Shown: positions 22,701 to 35,154 of the stretch, piece after piece
Position numbering within the stretch: position 1 is the stretch's first letter
How the letters are laid out: each line of letters starts with the position of its first letter
Source: Lineus longissimus
Taxonomy: Eukaryota > Nemertea > Pilidiophora > Heteronemertea > Lineidae
NCBI RefSeq assembly: GCF_910592395.1
Contig: NC_088325.1
Location: 14,260,109-14,324,108, forward strand
Reading direction: 5' to 3'
Length of the DNA stretch: 64,000 nt
The notes under the pieces: model-generated
Database searches by the model: none
What the model was told of the DNA's origin: nothing
The model's input: the letters and a program-made list of their open reading frames with translations, nothing else
Position numbers and translations under genes: made by a program

Positions 22701-24602
22701 CTGATGGAGATATTAAGTGACGGTTGATTTCATCTGTATGAAGACTTCACTCAATAGTTAATAGCTTTGATAACCTTTTTGTAGAAGGAACAAATACGGT
22801 ACCCAGAATCATGCATTTATTTTTGCTTGAATATAAAACTAAAGGGTCTGCGTCAAAGATCCATAGAAACTCTCTCAACAAGGAAAAAGTGATTGACCTA
22901 TTTCCGGACGAAATTTAAGAAAAATGCATTTCTTGTAGAAAACCAAATCTGGGATCGACACAGCGCCGTCACAAAAAACTCAGAATCAGATCTGACAGGT
23001 GCAGAATCAATTCAGGATCGCAACTCCGGGTTGGTGTTCTTTGCTGTATGAATCTGTAATTGTTGTGAATTACAATACAATATGTAAACATTGAATTATT
23101 TTCTTGTTTTCTTAATTTTAACTTAATGAACAACCAGTTTTTGTTCCCATCGATTTTTCATTTTATAAGTCGGTATTTTGCAAAGATTCTAACAGACTGC
23201 AGTGCACCGATTATTATTCATCCTCTGCATTTGAATTAACTACCGCCAGTCTTGCAGGACGAACTTCAACCAGGGCGTGAAATAATCGATATATTGGTAA
23301 ACATATTGAATTTTAATGCAAGACTGCGTACATGTGAGTAACCCCAATAATCCACTGAGACGAGTTTGTGTATGCAACTCGTTCAGTTACCCAGACATGT
23401 TTGACACAATGCTTTACAACCACTGCCACAGTTATGTATACACAAGGGCTTCTTGAGATGTAGACCCGGCATTGTACAGGCCAAGTTTTTTCAAACCTAA
23501 CCTCATTTCCAAGCGTTGTCGGGAACTGAAGTTTTTTACACTGCGGCCAATGGAAATGCACTGATTGAATGCATGGAGTGATTCAGTGCTGGACCGATGC
23601 ATTATGTACTGCACGCAGCGATTGGAAAAAAGAACGAAACGTAATTGTTTGATTTTTACAACGATGCATTTTTAGCATTTCTTCCATAAAGGCTAGTAAA
23701 TTGATTTTCGTATCGGTGGCCTTGGACAGGACTGGGGAAAGCTTTGTTCATCAATACCAATACATGCAATCTATTGCCCGGAGCAGACACTATTATGCTA
23801 TAAAAAAAGAATTAGGTCATGTAATAGTCTGCCGGGAGTCGTGCAGTGATCGTTTTTTATCTCGACGCATTTCTAGTGGAATTATGTTAATAATGCAACT
23901 ATGAATTGGAAGTAATCGTATTCCAAGGCAACTTGGCCTACAGCAACCGTACATTTCTCGGAAATTGTGCAAAGATGCATTGTTTTTTTAGGAAATTAAA
24001 TGTGAAATCAATGTATAGGTTTGTTTCAATTCAAATTGAATGAACACGCAGTGCATTTTCAGATGAAGTTCCGTGATTTTTCAACAGATAAGATTGGATT
24101 CGTCTTGTAAACATAAAAGATGGTGGCTTGGTTGGATCATATCGCGGCTTTTCGGCGCTGTTGCCGATTGGAGTTGAATTTATATTCTTGGAAATATATG
24201 TTTCATGTTGGTATGGACTCGTTCGAGGGAGTGGACGTCTTTTTCTAGTATAGATACATGGATGTGAGGATTTCACAGGGTTTGAACGACAATAGTACTG
24301 ATATCAGGACGACACAGTGCTAGACAGTGATGTTTGAATTCGTTTATACGTGGATATATTGTGACAAATATCTTTCGCTATATCTAATGTGCATTAAAAA
24401 ACACATCAGATCTACTTATCAAAACGGAAATACTTCATCTACAATAACATTCGTGACCCTATCACAAGGGAAGGGATGATGGTCCAGCATCTAACATTCG
24501 CATTGCAGCTCATCATAACTTTAGAAGAAGGTCGCATACACATATGACTACAGACATATAGATAGTAGTAATATGGTTGACAAGATAAGGACTATTAATG
24601 AT
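19764..24602. other. Unassigned non-coding DNA (about 4.8 kb)
   Basis: No supported gene. A frame at 21934-22215 (93 codons, ATGATG in a GCC context) is the best protein-like reading, but it has no motif and the minus strand is open beside it. A perfect 14-bp palindrome, TATATCATGATATA, occurs near 21260, and GTCGATATATCATG recurs near 20642. Otherwise I see nothing. Confidence 0.45.
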
Positions 24603-24614
24603 TCAGAATAACCT

Positions 24615-24701
24615 ACCGTAATGAGTTCCTTTTTCCAGTATATGAACAACGATATCAAACGTATCATTTAGTGTGTTCCCCGACCATAAAAATGTCCAAG
24701 C
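24615..24701 (-). pseudogene. Possible piggyBac-type transposase scrap
   Basis: The minus-strand frame contains TFLWSGNTLNDTFDIVVHIL followed by EKGTHYG. The layout (hydrophobic helix, SG, TL, Asp-containing block, then LLEKGT..G) resembles the region around the second catalytic Asp of piggyBac/PGBD transposases, where the family usually reads DNF(Y/F)TS. Here that block is NDTFD. The reading continues only to a stop at 24603. The upstream minus frame at 24965-25225 is open, but I cannot align it to the family. The match is short and by memory of the family pattern only. Confidence 0.22.
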
Positions 24702-24964
24702 TAATACAATAATGGAAAATGTGCATCTGATCGTTGGTGGGTTGTCGAGATGTCCGCCTATTCCGGCCGCATGTTTTAAGCAGAGAACCCGATTGATTGT
24801 GAGCACCTTCCTAGCTCAGAAGGTCCACCAGCACATGGTCAAACATCACAGCTCGATTGTCAACTGCGTCCAGTGTTGCATCAAGAACAAAAGTACCCGA
24901 TTTTCACCACAAAAAAAGGACTCTGACCTGCCTGCTTCTTTGTTCAGTATAGGTGTATTTGTAG

Positions 24965-25243
24965 TCATATTTTTTTGTAGCCAGAACCCTGGTGATGCTG
25001 TGGTTGGAGTGTGGTACCATGCACCTGCGTACAGTGAAATACTACCCCATTTGTGTCCTGGCACAAAGTAAATCCGTACTGTTCTTTGTGGCCGACAATC
25101 TGCTTGACGACGATGACATGAGGGATCAAGTCGAACTTGCTGGCCACTTTCGTCCTCATCACTTTGGTGCACTGGTCAAAATACCACATCAATAATGACC
25201 CATTCTCGAAGCATGTAACAAACAAATATCTAAAACATGTTTT
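24965..25243 (-). CDS. Open exon-like stretch, unknown
   Basis: The minus-strand frame is open from just after a TGA near 25250 to 24965 and reads protein-like (CFENGSLLMWYFDQC, then KFDLIPHVIVVKQIVG, then GFTLCQDTNGVVFH). A TTTTAG acceptor-like word lies at its upstream edge. I do not recognise a family. If the piggyBac-type scrap at 24.6 kb is real, this could be part of the same decayed element. Both strands are open across much of this span, which lowers confidence. Confidence 0.15.
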   Translation of the reverse strand, partial: KTCFRYLFVTCFENGSLLMWYFDQCTKVMRTKVASKFDLIPHVIVVKQIVGHKEQYGFTLCQDTNGVVFHCTQVHGTTLQPQHHQGSGYKKI

Positions 25244-25250
25244 CTTTCAC

Positions 25251-26094
25251 TAAATGCATTTCTCAACCTTCCCCTTGTTGTTTCACGCTTTCGTCTTCCT
25301 ATTGTCGTTTGAATTGTATAGCAGTACCGTAGCCCAAAGCTTGTACTTTTCCCTTGGTGTGAGAATCCATTGTAAAATATGCATGCACCGAGATATGGCA
25401 AATGCTTCAGGAATAAAATATGACCGTTGAAAAATTCATTAATGACTATTAGACTATGTTGATGTATAGACTCCACCGTCTGCACTTTCAGCAATCTCCT
25501 TCATTGGTGGCACCAGTGAAAATAACGTGTTAACCGTACCTGATCCTCGATTCTTATATCCAAAATCGATACATCAGTGATAATCCTATGTAAACAATAA
25601 TCACCTGTAATGCACAAAATAGTCCAAAACCAAATTCAAATATTCGATGACCTGAGGGTCACACTCCTCTCAAAGAAGCACAGAGAACACTCTGAATGAC
25701 AAGCGCGCGGACGCTGAGAAAAAATACACTGAGCCCTGTCGTCATCAGTGCCGAGCCAGCGCATATGGCGACGAGAGTAATTGACGGTTGCGTATTAGCA
25801 ACTGGAGTGTGGGTTTCGTGGTTTCATCCGTCCAGGAAGAAAAGCTAAGATTCGGATAAGAATCTGGATAAAGTATGTTGTGCGATTTTGCGATTTAAAT
25901 TCAGGCGTACGATTTTGACCCGATTAATTTCCGACAATAATCTTTAATACTAATTTGATAAGATTCTCTGCAATATATAAGTATATGATGGACTAGGCAC
26001 ACATGGTGATGATTTCCAGGCCTGAGCTCAGATCGAAACCATTGGTTTGTTATAACGTGGCCTGTCACCAAGAGATGACTCGAACAGAAGGCCG
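25251..26094. other. Unassigned non-coding DNA
   Basis: No gene or recognised repeat. The minus frame 25189-25494 has no motif I can name. Confidence 0.4.
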
Positions 26095-26286
26095 CACACT
26101 GTCAGGTCTTTGAGCTTCTGAAATACAGTGTACCTTCTAGAGTTTTCCAGCCACCACAAGATGTACCTCCTGGAGCTTTTCAGGGAAATCAAGAACCCTG
26201 AAATCTTTAGGGGTATTTCATTTTCCTGAAAAACCCTCACAGAGTGCATATTTGTGTTGGCTGAAAGACCCCAAAAGCATTCTTAA
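26095..26286. mobile_element. F1 foldback element, old isolated copy
   Basis: The order of F1 blocks is kept but heavily mutated: a CACACTGTC end, GAGCTTCTGAAA, CCACCACAAGATGTACC, CTTTTCAGGGAAAT, then CTGAAAAACCCTC, GTGCATATTTGTGTTGGCTG and a remnant TTCTTAA end. The right terminal arm is shortened. This is the only F1 copy found outside 45.5-63.3 kb. Confidence 0.7.
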
Positions 26287-28204
26287 CTAACTCAAGTTAC
26301 TCATAAATCCTTATTTTCAAACAGAGCAGGTACAATACGACAACACAGCGAACAAGTATGCTGCTCGAGAGACCATCAAACAAAGATAATTTAGATTACA
26401 AACTTCACATCTCGCAAATCAAACACTCTTGTGATAGCTTTCATCCTGTTAATCCGCCAACTTAAATCATCGACCTTATACAATTTACAGCTAGCTTCAA
26501 ATGAGACAGTACGTAACCACTTCAATTTGTAACGAGGGCTGTACATATATATGTACAGAATGTACGGCGAATTTGTGTGAAGTCTCTTAATCTTCATTGA
26601 TGTGTTGAATGCTGTTCATACCCAGGACAGATCGTATCAATTTTCTTATACATTAAACAAAAATTCTTGTAATGTTCTAGTTTGTGATTTGATGATATCG
26701 AGTTTTTAAGCAGAATAGCACAAGGACCCTGGTATTACAAAATCGTAGCTGAATAACGTCAAGGACCATAGTGACCATAAGAAAGTTAGAGAGAAAACAG
26801 CATTCGTCACTAGAGCAGGGCTGTCCATCTAAGATTGTGAATGCAGAAGAAAAATGAACTACATCACGGGAGATTTTTACCACATTTTGGCCGTTAGGTT
26901 TTTGTAGTTGTTGCCTGTCAAAATACTCAATATCCAGTCATCAATGAGAGAAAAGAAATTACATTCTAGTCTTTACTGTCTCATCCTTCACACGTTTATC
27001 AACAGCAACAAGCATACGTGTATTTACAGGAAAATTACGCACCAGATATTCTACAACTCATCCGGCCAACCAAAGAGAAATGAAATCTCCAGCTTTATAC
27101 GTCTATCAATGAGCGTAGACATAAACAACACTGCGAGATATTTCATGCAGAAATATTGGGTACATTTCATCCCAAACGTACGAAATCCCATGTACATTTA
27201 CTTCACTATACTGCATCGATGTACACGAGATCAATACTCGTCTAGATGAAACAAACTCGACCGTTTACGTCAGATGACGGGATCAGAGCTCCGTACAGAA
27301 AATGCATTTTTTTCTAGTTTAATGCAGAAATTGGAACGCAGCCAGATCAGGATAGTATCCCGTCAGTGGCGGTATAGAAAATCTCTAAATGGCGTAATAG
27401 TTGGAGGATTCTCAATAATTTATTGTTTATTTGGAATAAAATGGAGACAAATCTTCAATGTTGTGCCTGTCTTGAAGATTCTGGTGCCTGGCGCGTCGAG
27501 ATTGACATGGCACGCAGACGGAATACTATAAATTTGCTGTATACTCATCAAGAGTATCTGAATAGGAATCTGGTATTGCTTGCTAGTATGAATGGATGTA
27601 GTATAAATACATAACTAGTGGATTTATGTTATTCCCTCGGAACACACCGGGATGTTTAGAAGGGATTTCAAGGCTGTTGGACCCATTTGGAACCACGCCG
27701 AAATTTCCTAAACTTCAAAGCAAAACGTAAGTTGAGTTCTAATAAATTTACTGATGATGATTGTTGACGTTTATTGGGTTCTTCAGGTGGAATGGAGTCG
27801 GTGTCCCAGGGCTACCCGGGGCTCAGGTCACTCAACCTCGTCTTCATGCTTACAGCAATGCTGTATCATAGTGGTGAAGACCTGGATGCTAGACTCGGGT
27901 TACCTAAAATGACCCTTGCGTCTGACCTTAAATCAAAACGAGGCCAAATTGAGACAAATTTAGACCTGATCCATAGTCGTTCAAGTATGTCATTGCATCG
28001 TCTAGACTATGTTTTGTTTTGAGTGGACCGAAAGGAAATTCGAAGATGATCTAAAAAAATTGCTTCCTCAGCGACCAGCTCCATGGTAATTGAGGAGTAA
28101 TGCATTTCCACTCGGAACTCCCTTGACCCAATTTCGTGGCGGAATAACGCAGCACCAAAACCCATGTCCCAGATCTCGGGACACTGTCTGCATACCAATC
28201 AGGA
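26287..28204. other. Unassigned non-coding DNA
   Basis: No supported gene. The frames at 26908-27249, 27274-27531 and 27774-28022 lack motifs and reliable splice context. Confidence 0.45.
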
Positions 28205-28690
28205 TGATTTTTTCTCATTTTGTTCTCAGCTGGTTGCGTGACTGGTTCACTGCTTACGGTTGGAGATGTTTAATCAGAGAATACATGGGTATATTCGATA
28301 TTTATGTTTTCGCATCCGTGATTCTATCTTCATACACAGTCTGTCTACAAACCATGGATACATTGTCCCGTATACTTACTCGTACGTGACCACTATACTA
28401 TGAGAGTGATTGCCATGTTTCATAAAATTCTGTGTCCAATATTGAGAGCAGTCTCGGGAACCTGAAACGGCTGGATGTTTTCGCTTCCGTGCTTCTCACT
28501 TTTACAAGGGGCCATATCTTCAATAGCACACAGTCTGTATATAAACAAAATGGGTATTTTTTTCATTTTACTTTTGGCTCGTATCGTATGACTGGTTAAT
28601 CGGCTGGAAACATTTGATTAAGGAATACATGGCATTCGATATGTTTGCTCTGAAGTTTTTCGATCACAGAATTTCACACTTCAGCACACA
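28205..28690 (+). repeat. Diverged tandem duplication, about 350-bp offset
   Basis: The segment 28205-28345 (TTTTTCTCATTTT, GACTGGTT, GGTTGGAGATGTTTAATCAG, GAATACATGGG, ATTCGATAT, CACACAGTCTGT-like) recurs from about 28555 to 28690 in the same order with many changes. The ORF that crosses the first unit is not conserved in the second, so coding is unlikely. Confidence 0.65.
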
Positions 28691-30083
28691 GCAGGTGTTT
28701 AGCAGGAGGCCTAAAATATGAGAAATATAAAAATTGTCTTCAATGTTTTTTTATTAATATTTTTCTTCTGAATATTTTTTCTAGCAAAATTGTTCGATTA
28801 AGACTTCTATCTAATTTCGAATCTTGAGGTTTTTTTCTTACAAGAGCCTATCACTAAAGGAAATCCTACCAATATTCCCATAATTATGAATATTTAACGA
28901 CGTGCTGATGAGACCGCATGGTGTTTTTGTCATTCTCTCTACTGTTGCAGTGGTATCTGATGCCATTCCATTGGATAAACAAGTTCAAATAAACGAAAAA
29001 TTGCGAAGCAACTGAATGGAAAACGCTCTTTCGCCTAGACAAGATAAACCCATACATTGTCTGAACAACCAGACACCCCATCAATAAAATTCCGAATGTA
29101 CATTAAAAAAGCATCCATCAACTCTGGCTGCAGTCGCTCAGAGTCATCAAAATGACTGACTCGTCTGGCCCGGGAATGAGCGTAGAACGCTTCCGGAAGT
29201 GTATGCTAGTACGTGCAAGGCGCGAACGCTCATGCAAGTTGAAGTTGGCATTGTGTTTTAATAAAAGTTTATTTGATTCGTTTACCGCAATATCATAAAG
29301 AAGTTATTACTACATTTCTTTGAGTGAGGATTTTTTATATCGAATTCTGTCAATATGACTTGAACGAGGAAGAGATTTGCATAAGTCTCGTATTATATGG
29401 AAATTCCTCACTAATTTGCATTATTCATTCTGAGAAAAACAGCCTGACCTATCTCAACCTCATAAAAACGACGAAAACTTTTCGTCTGATAAGCCGACTG
29501 TCTGAAAATGGATCTTCTTCGGGTGTGTTTATTGTGCAGTGTAGAATAGTATTGAATATTTGATTCAGTCATGTATCTCGTACGGAGTTATATTTTACTA
29601 CGGATGTCTTTTTGATCGACCAAGTGGTATTGCTATTGACCACTATACAATACATAATATACTGTTCATTCAACTAGCGTCCGAGGCCACTGGATCTTCA
29701 TCTTGTATTTTGTCAGATTTATCAGAAAAGACAGAATTTTGTTGACAATGGTACATTTATGAAGAGAAGTTTGTTTCCCCATGTCGGCCTTCAATGTAAA
29801 TAACCCGCCTCGGGAAATACGTCTTAACAAATTAAATGGAATTAAATCAACGCTCGTGCACTAATCTAGTTTAATTAATCACTGACAACAATAGTTATAT
29901 TGAAAATGTCGGATATGACATTCTGTAGGTGAGTGGCGAGGAAAATAGACGCAGCCGGCGGAAAGGACTGGCGAATTAACAGTTAAGTAATTGATAAAGA
30001 GATTTATACATGTACTTATTCGACCATGTAACAACAGCAACTGTAAGGTTAAATTGCCAGTAAGATCAAACCTATTTCATTCA
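28691..30083. other. Unassigned non-coding DNA
   Basis: No gene or repeat family was recognised. Frames around 29324-29745 are short and AT-driven. Confidence 0.45.
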
Positions 30084-30107
30084 AGGTATAAAATGTATTT
30101 TATACCT
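30084..30107. repeat. Perfect 24-bp palindrome
   Basis: AGGTATAAAAT (30084-30094), two bases, then ATTTTATACCT (30097-30107). The arms are perfect complements. Confidence 0.9.
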
Positions 30108-30302
30108 AACTTCATTGCAAATATCAACAAGATCAAATTTATTTTACTCGATTTGTTTTGTAGTCCTTCTTGGCACTCCTGGCTCGGGATGCATTGAGTC
30201 TCATTCATAAGTCCGTAATCAGAGTGGTGTTTGTTAATTTTGCGTCTGGTAAAACGGCAACTCGCCCAGACAGAGCTGTTTTTAAGCTGGAGTCAGTGGT
30301 GC

Positions 30303-30336
30303 TGTGACATTTGGTTAAATGTGACATTTGCTTAAA
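30303..30336 (+). repeat. 17-bp tandem dimer
   Basis: TGTGACATTTGGTTAAA is followed directly by TGTGACATTTGCTTAAA, one base different. Confidence 0.85.
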
Positions 30337-30508
30337 TGCCATATCAATCGCCGTCAAAACGTCAATATGATGGTAATAAAGAGATAATGAGAGGCACACC
30401 TACTGCTGTCCGCACGGGTTCTCAAACCGCAAACAACATGAGCGAGGGCGATTCCAGGAAAACCTCTCCGTCGCACCAGACTCCAACTTTATTTTGTGAG
30501 CGTTGAGA

Positions 30509-30722
30509 ATACTTGCGGTTTTCAGGAAGCGTGCGCCTGATTTGACGATAAACGACTAATTTTTCTGATTCTTGGAAAACAAACCTCGAAATCAACTTGA
30601 CGGTTTGCTCTGCGGTTGGCTGTGCGGTCCTCAATGGCTTTTGCGGTTTTGTTAAGAGTCTGAACCCCTGACATGATAATCATAAACCGATAATTTATCC
30701 TGCAGTTCTGGGAAGGCAAATA
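30509..30722 (+). repeat. Diverged tandem duplication, about 130-bp offset
   Basis: TTGCGGTTTT, then a CTGA...GA..ATAA.CGA.TAATTT word and TTCTNGGAANNCAAA, occur at 30509-30583 and again at 30640-30722. Further TGCGGTTTG words lie between and after the units (near 30600 and 30757), which suggests the array was once longer. Confidence 0.6.
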
Positions 30723-31674
30723 CTAAATGATTGAGGGGGAATTGCATCCCAATCTGCGGTTTGTAGAAGGGTCATTTTCGACTAATTGGCCATGGTGAGG
30801 AAGGTCGGGCGTCTAGCTAGCATTGGCGGGTTCGGCAGGATGAGAAACCCGGTGCTCGAAATACAAATGTTTGGGCGAACCATCGTCAATTTCAAATGTT
30901 TGTGGTGTCGGTTGAGTCTCGTACTTCCGAGCGATCTCAATTCTTTGTTGGATTGAAAGAACAGTACCTTACACATACTTGCAAGCAATTAGATTGAATA
31001 AGATCTGTTTTGTGGAGTTTGTCTCAAATTGAACAATATTAGAAACGATCTTCTTCCAGATAACTCCTTTATCTAAGTAAAAAATCTAGTAATACAAATA
31101 GCAAACGAAATATTACATTTCGCTTCCTATGCAATGGTGATTTTACGCAGAGAACAGAATATAACTGCAGTGCTTCAACCATGGACGTGCAAACGAAGAC
31201 GATATGACGTCACTCCCGCCAAACGCCGCCATTGATTTATCCTCCGACGAGACACGGCATTCTGGGATGCCTGGATAAGATCGATATTGCTGCAGCAGAG
31301 CTGGATGCAGCATCTTTCATCTGTATGCACCACATGAAGGTAATGGTTTAGTTCAATATCTTGAAATAAAGAGTCGAAAGAAGCCCAAGCTAATTTTCTA
31401 ACGAAAAATATCAGTATTGGTTGATTCAGTAGAAATATGTACACAAGAACGATGATGCTTTGATATTGAACAAAGATATAAATCAGTTATATACACGTAC
31501 TTTGATCTTGAATAAAAATATGTTGTGTGCCTCATTTAAGGAATCAGAGTCGTATGAATACAGGTGTTTGCAAGCTTCGGCATCATTACATGGCTGGAGT
31601 ATTCTCACACATAATGTAACTGGCTGGAAATTTCCGTAAAGTAATCAAGAAAGAAAATCAATTATACAGGACCC
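30723..31674. other. Unassigned DNA with one CRE-like site
   Basis: No gene was recognised. A TGACGTCA palindrome lies at 31205-31212, next to CCCGCC and CGCCGCC words and an ATG in an ACCATGG context (31179) that opens only a seven-codon frame. Confidence 0.4.
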
Positions 31675-31905
31675 TTGTACAATTGATATAGATTTTTTAA
31701 GGATCTTTCCTTTATAGTTTTTGTAAAGGAAATTCTACATGGGATTTGTTTCTAGAGTTGGTACGGTATAGAATCTATTCACAGTGGCTTATACAACGTT
31801 TTTAAAGCATACATGAAGGGAACTATTGAAAAATCTACACCGGTATAGAATCTATGTAAAATCAGTAAGGATATGAATATGAAAATTATATATAGAAATT
31901 TCAAT
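31675..31905. repeat. AT-rich element with GGTATAGAATCTAT words
   Basis: GGTATAGAATCTAT occurs twice (near 31764 and 31842) among ATATAGATTTTT- and AAATCTACA-type words. A similar mix (GAATCTATATAGATTTTG, TTAGATTCTATATCGAG, TATGTAGATTTTTTCC) occurs at 42765-42895. This may be a diverged family of AT-rich foldbacks. Confidence 0.45.
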
Positions 31906-32023
31906 AACGATTTTTTCAAAGTGTTTTCATTTAGATGTTTCATAGAAATTTTTGGCACCAGCGCTTAAACTCTTCTAACGATATAATTTTTCCTAGCACC
32001 AAAAATTCTTCAAATTCTTGTTT

Positions 32024-32190
32024 GGGATCGTATTCCGTTTCCTGTACAATTCTTATGAACTTCTTCTTTAAAATCGTATGCAATTTTCCTATTGCCATCT
32101 TTAAGATCGTATTCAGATTCCTGTATAATTTCTACAAGACTCCTGTTTAGATCGTATTCAGTTTCCTATACAATTTTCATAAGTTTTTTA
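32024..32190 (+). repeat. About 40-bp minisatellite related to F4
   Basis: Four head-to-tail units start near 32029, 32071, 32105 and 32148. The consensus begins AAGATCGTATTCAGTTTCCT and continues GTACAATTTTTATAAG. The first 17 bases also occur in the F4 copy at 44038, so part of an F4 element may have been amplified in tandem here. The two ORFs across it are by-products. Confidence 0.7.
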
Positions 32191-32997
32191 AAGATAATTG
32201 TAAAAGTCTCAAACCAGGATTTAAACAAGAATTATGTTACATTGTTCAAGAAAATGATAAAAATCTACAACAAGACTTTTACTCCTTTACATTTTCGGTA
32301 TCAGTTCCTTCAGCCAGAACCAAATGGATTTTCTATATATTACACTTTCATGCAACAAGAGGCTGGTGATATTACTAATTAAAAAACCTTTAACTGTAAT
32401 CGGCCGAAATCTCTTTAATCTCCAGACCGTTAGGGTACCTACTCACTGCCCCAACACGCGACCCTTCAAGTTTTTGGCTTTGTATCTTCACTTGAAAACG
32501 CATCTGAAGAGATGATTCGTCTGTAGGTAGGATTTGTAGGATAAACTAATCTACATGTACTATCAGAATCTTTGTACCTACCTTAGTTTTTTCTTTAATG
32601 ATTCTTGGTTTCGGAATCTAAAAAGATAAATGACTACTGTAGAACAATGGTAAGAACCTGACTGTTCATGACGGCATTTATTTTTATGAAACCATGGATT
32701 CGAGACTTTATTTCTATTTCACCTACACCAGCCACAATCTTTGAAGCTGCAATGGTTTTCAAAAATTTGTTATCACAAGACCATCGTTGAGGAATTTTCA
32801 ACCTTAACAAAATCTTAGCTCACGGCTTGTCCACTAGTCTCAAAAGACCTTTGGTCGGAGCTGAATTCGAAGGTAGACAAAAATAATGCTTCAAGCGATT
32901 TTAATGATTTGTGTCACTCGATTACGGCTTTCCCATCCCGTTTCAATCGGTCACATCGGGTCAGAAAAATATTCAACGAATCTGAGATACCAGAGAG
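32191..32997. other. Unassigned non-coding DNA
   Basis: No gene or defined repeat was seen between the two minisatellites. Confidence 0.45.
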
Positions 32998-33365
32998 AAG
33001 ATATCACTGTTAATGGACTGACGTACTCTAATAAGACCCACTGAAAATTAATCAAAAGGTGGAGTATGGAGTAACACATTACTGTATAAGTGGATATGAT
33101 GATAAAACTAAGTATTTTTCTACTGAGGTAGGCCTACATAAGAGATGATATCACTGTTAATGGACTGACGTTCTTGCATATAAGACCGCTGAACCTTTAT
33201 CAAAATATGGAGTATGGAGTGACGTTCTTGCATATAAGACCGCTGAACCTTTATCAAAATATGGAGTATGGAGTGACGTTCTTGCACATAAGACCGCTGA
33301 ACCTTTATCAAAATATGGAGTATGGAGTAACGCACAGAAAGGTGGATATGATGTTAAAAATCAAG
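32998..33365 (+). repeat. 54-bp tandem array within a larger duplication
   Basis: Three 54-bp units, 33167-33220, 33221-33274 and 33275-33328, differ by a single base (CATATA/CACATA). A diverged single unit lies at about 33024-33077. Both sets are flanked by GATATCACTGTTAATGGACT on the left and GTGGATATGATG on the right. The ancestral block was therefore duplicated (32998-33110 and 33143-33365), and only the second copy expanded. Because 54 is divisible by 3, both strands read as 18-residue peptide repeats, but there is no start context or signal that this is translated. Confidence 0.93.
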
Positions 33366-34839
33366 TACTGCATTACAGTAATGAAGGATAATGAAGAGCA
33401 TACTACATGTAGTATTGTTGTTTTAGCAAAAATTGTGCCAAGGAAGGTATAATGCTTTGAGCATGTTGAAAAGCACTGTGAGGGGAAGCTGCAGTTGATA
33501 TACTGGAATTGTTCCCGGATTATCAGATCGTATCCTCTATCCTGGAGAAGGCAACTTTCTGATCCTGAATTAACCTGGTAAACAAGATTTAATAGAGACT
33601 AGTCCTTATTTATTCTTGGTGTTACTTCGTAGTTTTCATATTATTTCAAGGCCTCTGCTTTTCCAATTTATTTTAGACTAAAGCGGAAATTTACAAGTAC
33701 ATGTACGTCTTTTCTCTAACTTCCCTTGATACATGTATATTCGCCATGGGTTATACGATGTCTACAACATTTCATCGGAAAACTCAATAATATGTTTTGT
33801 ACACTAAGAAAAACAAGCTTTCCGCGGAAAAATATCTTTCAGTTATTTTTGCATGTCTCAATTTTCGACATGAATAAGTCAACCTTCGTTGAACGGTATA
33901 CTCTTTCTGTGGCTATTTACAAACAATACAACACATAGTATGTAACATACTACATGCGTTTTTTTGTATTTTGTTGCTGTCAGACTATTGTATCGTATTG
34001 TATGTTGTGTCTGCGCCAGAACTTTGATCTTTAACTCTCACAAGCATATTGTAGACATTGCAAAGTCTGCCACGGCGGGAGATCAGAAAAACCACGATTT
34101 ATATTTTTACATGTTCTGCCAGCTGTTGTCTTCATTTGACCAATGTTGTAAGTGACATTGGTTCTTTGAAAGGGCCTTGTTGTGAACCATAATCCATGAT
34201 GTAATAGAGAACCAGACCTATTCATCCACCTGCTTGAATAGATGATTCATAGAACAATGGTCATTTGCTGCCTACCCATATTCATGTAAAATCGAGGCCT
34301 TAGCTGGTCTCCCTTATCGGCCACTAATTCCTACAGCATATCAAATGCATGCAACATGACAATTGACTGCATGCATTATGTAAAAGATAGTAGTCAGACA
34401 AACACCTGAGCATGTGTAACTGTCCAATAACAAATGGTTATCGTGTTGATCTAGCCTACATTCAAAATACATACTACATGACCTACATTTGTCCCAACAC
34501 AAACACGAGATATTTCGTGCCTTGTCTGAATGCTCAATCATTTCCGTGTAGACATAGTAATAGTATTGTCACACGGCTGTCACAATACTAGTCTCGATAA
34601 TTACAGATAATATATCGAACAAGTAATGCTTACTTTTTATTTTCCGTTACGACTATTGGTAAGGATTTTGTGATGGTGGACATTAATGACCTAAATGACA
34701 ATAATATATCGAATAAATCATACGGATATGTATTTCGGATACTGACGAGCTAATAGGCCTGGTTCAAATATCTAAAATTTACTGAGCATTTTCAGTTTAG
34801 ATCAACCTTGACTAAAGCAGTAGATATTCACTAGTACAA
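33366..34839. other. Unassigned non-coding DNA
   Basis: No gene or strong repeat was seen. Frames are short and overlap. Confidence 0.45.
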
Positions 34840-35110
34840 GGGATCCATCCAGAATGTCGATTTCAGTCAAAAAATAGAATGATTATCTGAATCTATATAG
34901 TAGTATATGGCTTTCAACCCAGATTTGAGTATGAATATCATATAAGTAGTATGGATTCGCACCAAGAATGAGGATTTGAGTTTTGTTATAATACTATAGC
35001 ATGGATTCCAGCCCAGATTGTTGATTTGACTCTAAATATTATACAGAAGCATGGATTCCAACCAAGATTGTTGATGTGAGTTTTTACTAGCACTGCATGG
35101 ATTCCACCCT
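34840..35110 (+). repeat. About 50-bp minisatellite (ATGGATTCCANCC)
   Basis: Units with ATGGATTCCANCCNAGATTG, then TTGATTTGAGTTTT and an AT-rich tail, begin near 34907, 34951, 35001, 35051 and 35097, with one more diverged unit at about 34845. Spacing is 44-50 bp. The later units are the most alike. Confidence 0.8.
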
Positions 35111-35154
35111 TTGGCCGGCCGCAGGACTTGTAGGCATTCAGCTAGCCAGAGCTG

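Noticed and set aside
33120-33452. Peptide-repeat protein from the 54-bp array
   Set aside because: Both strands are equally open because the unit length is a multiple of three; there is no start context or flanking exon.
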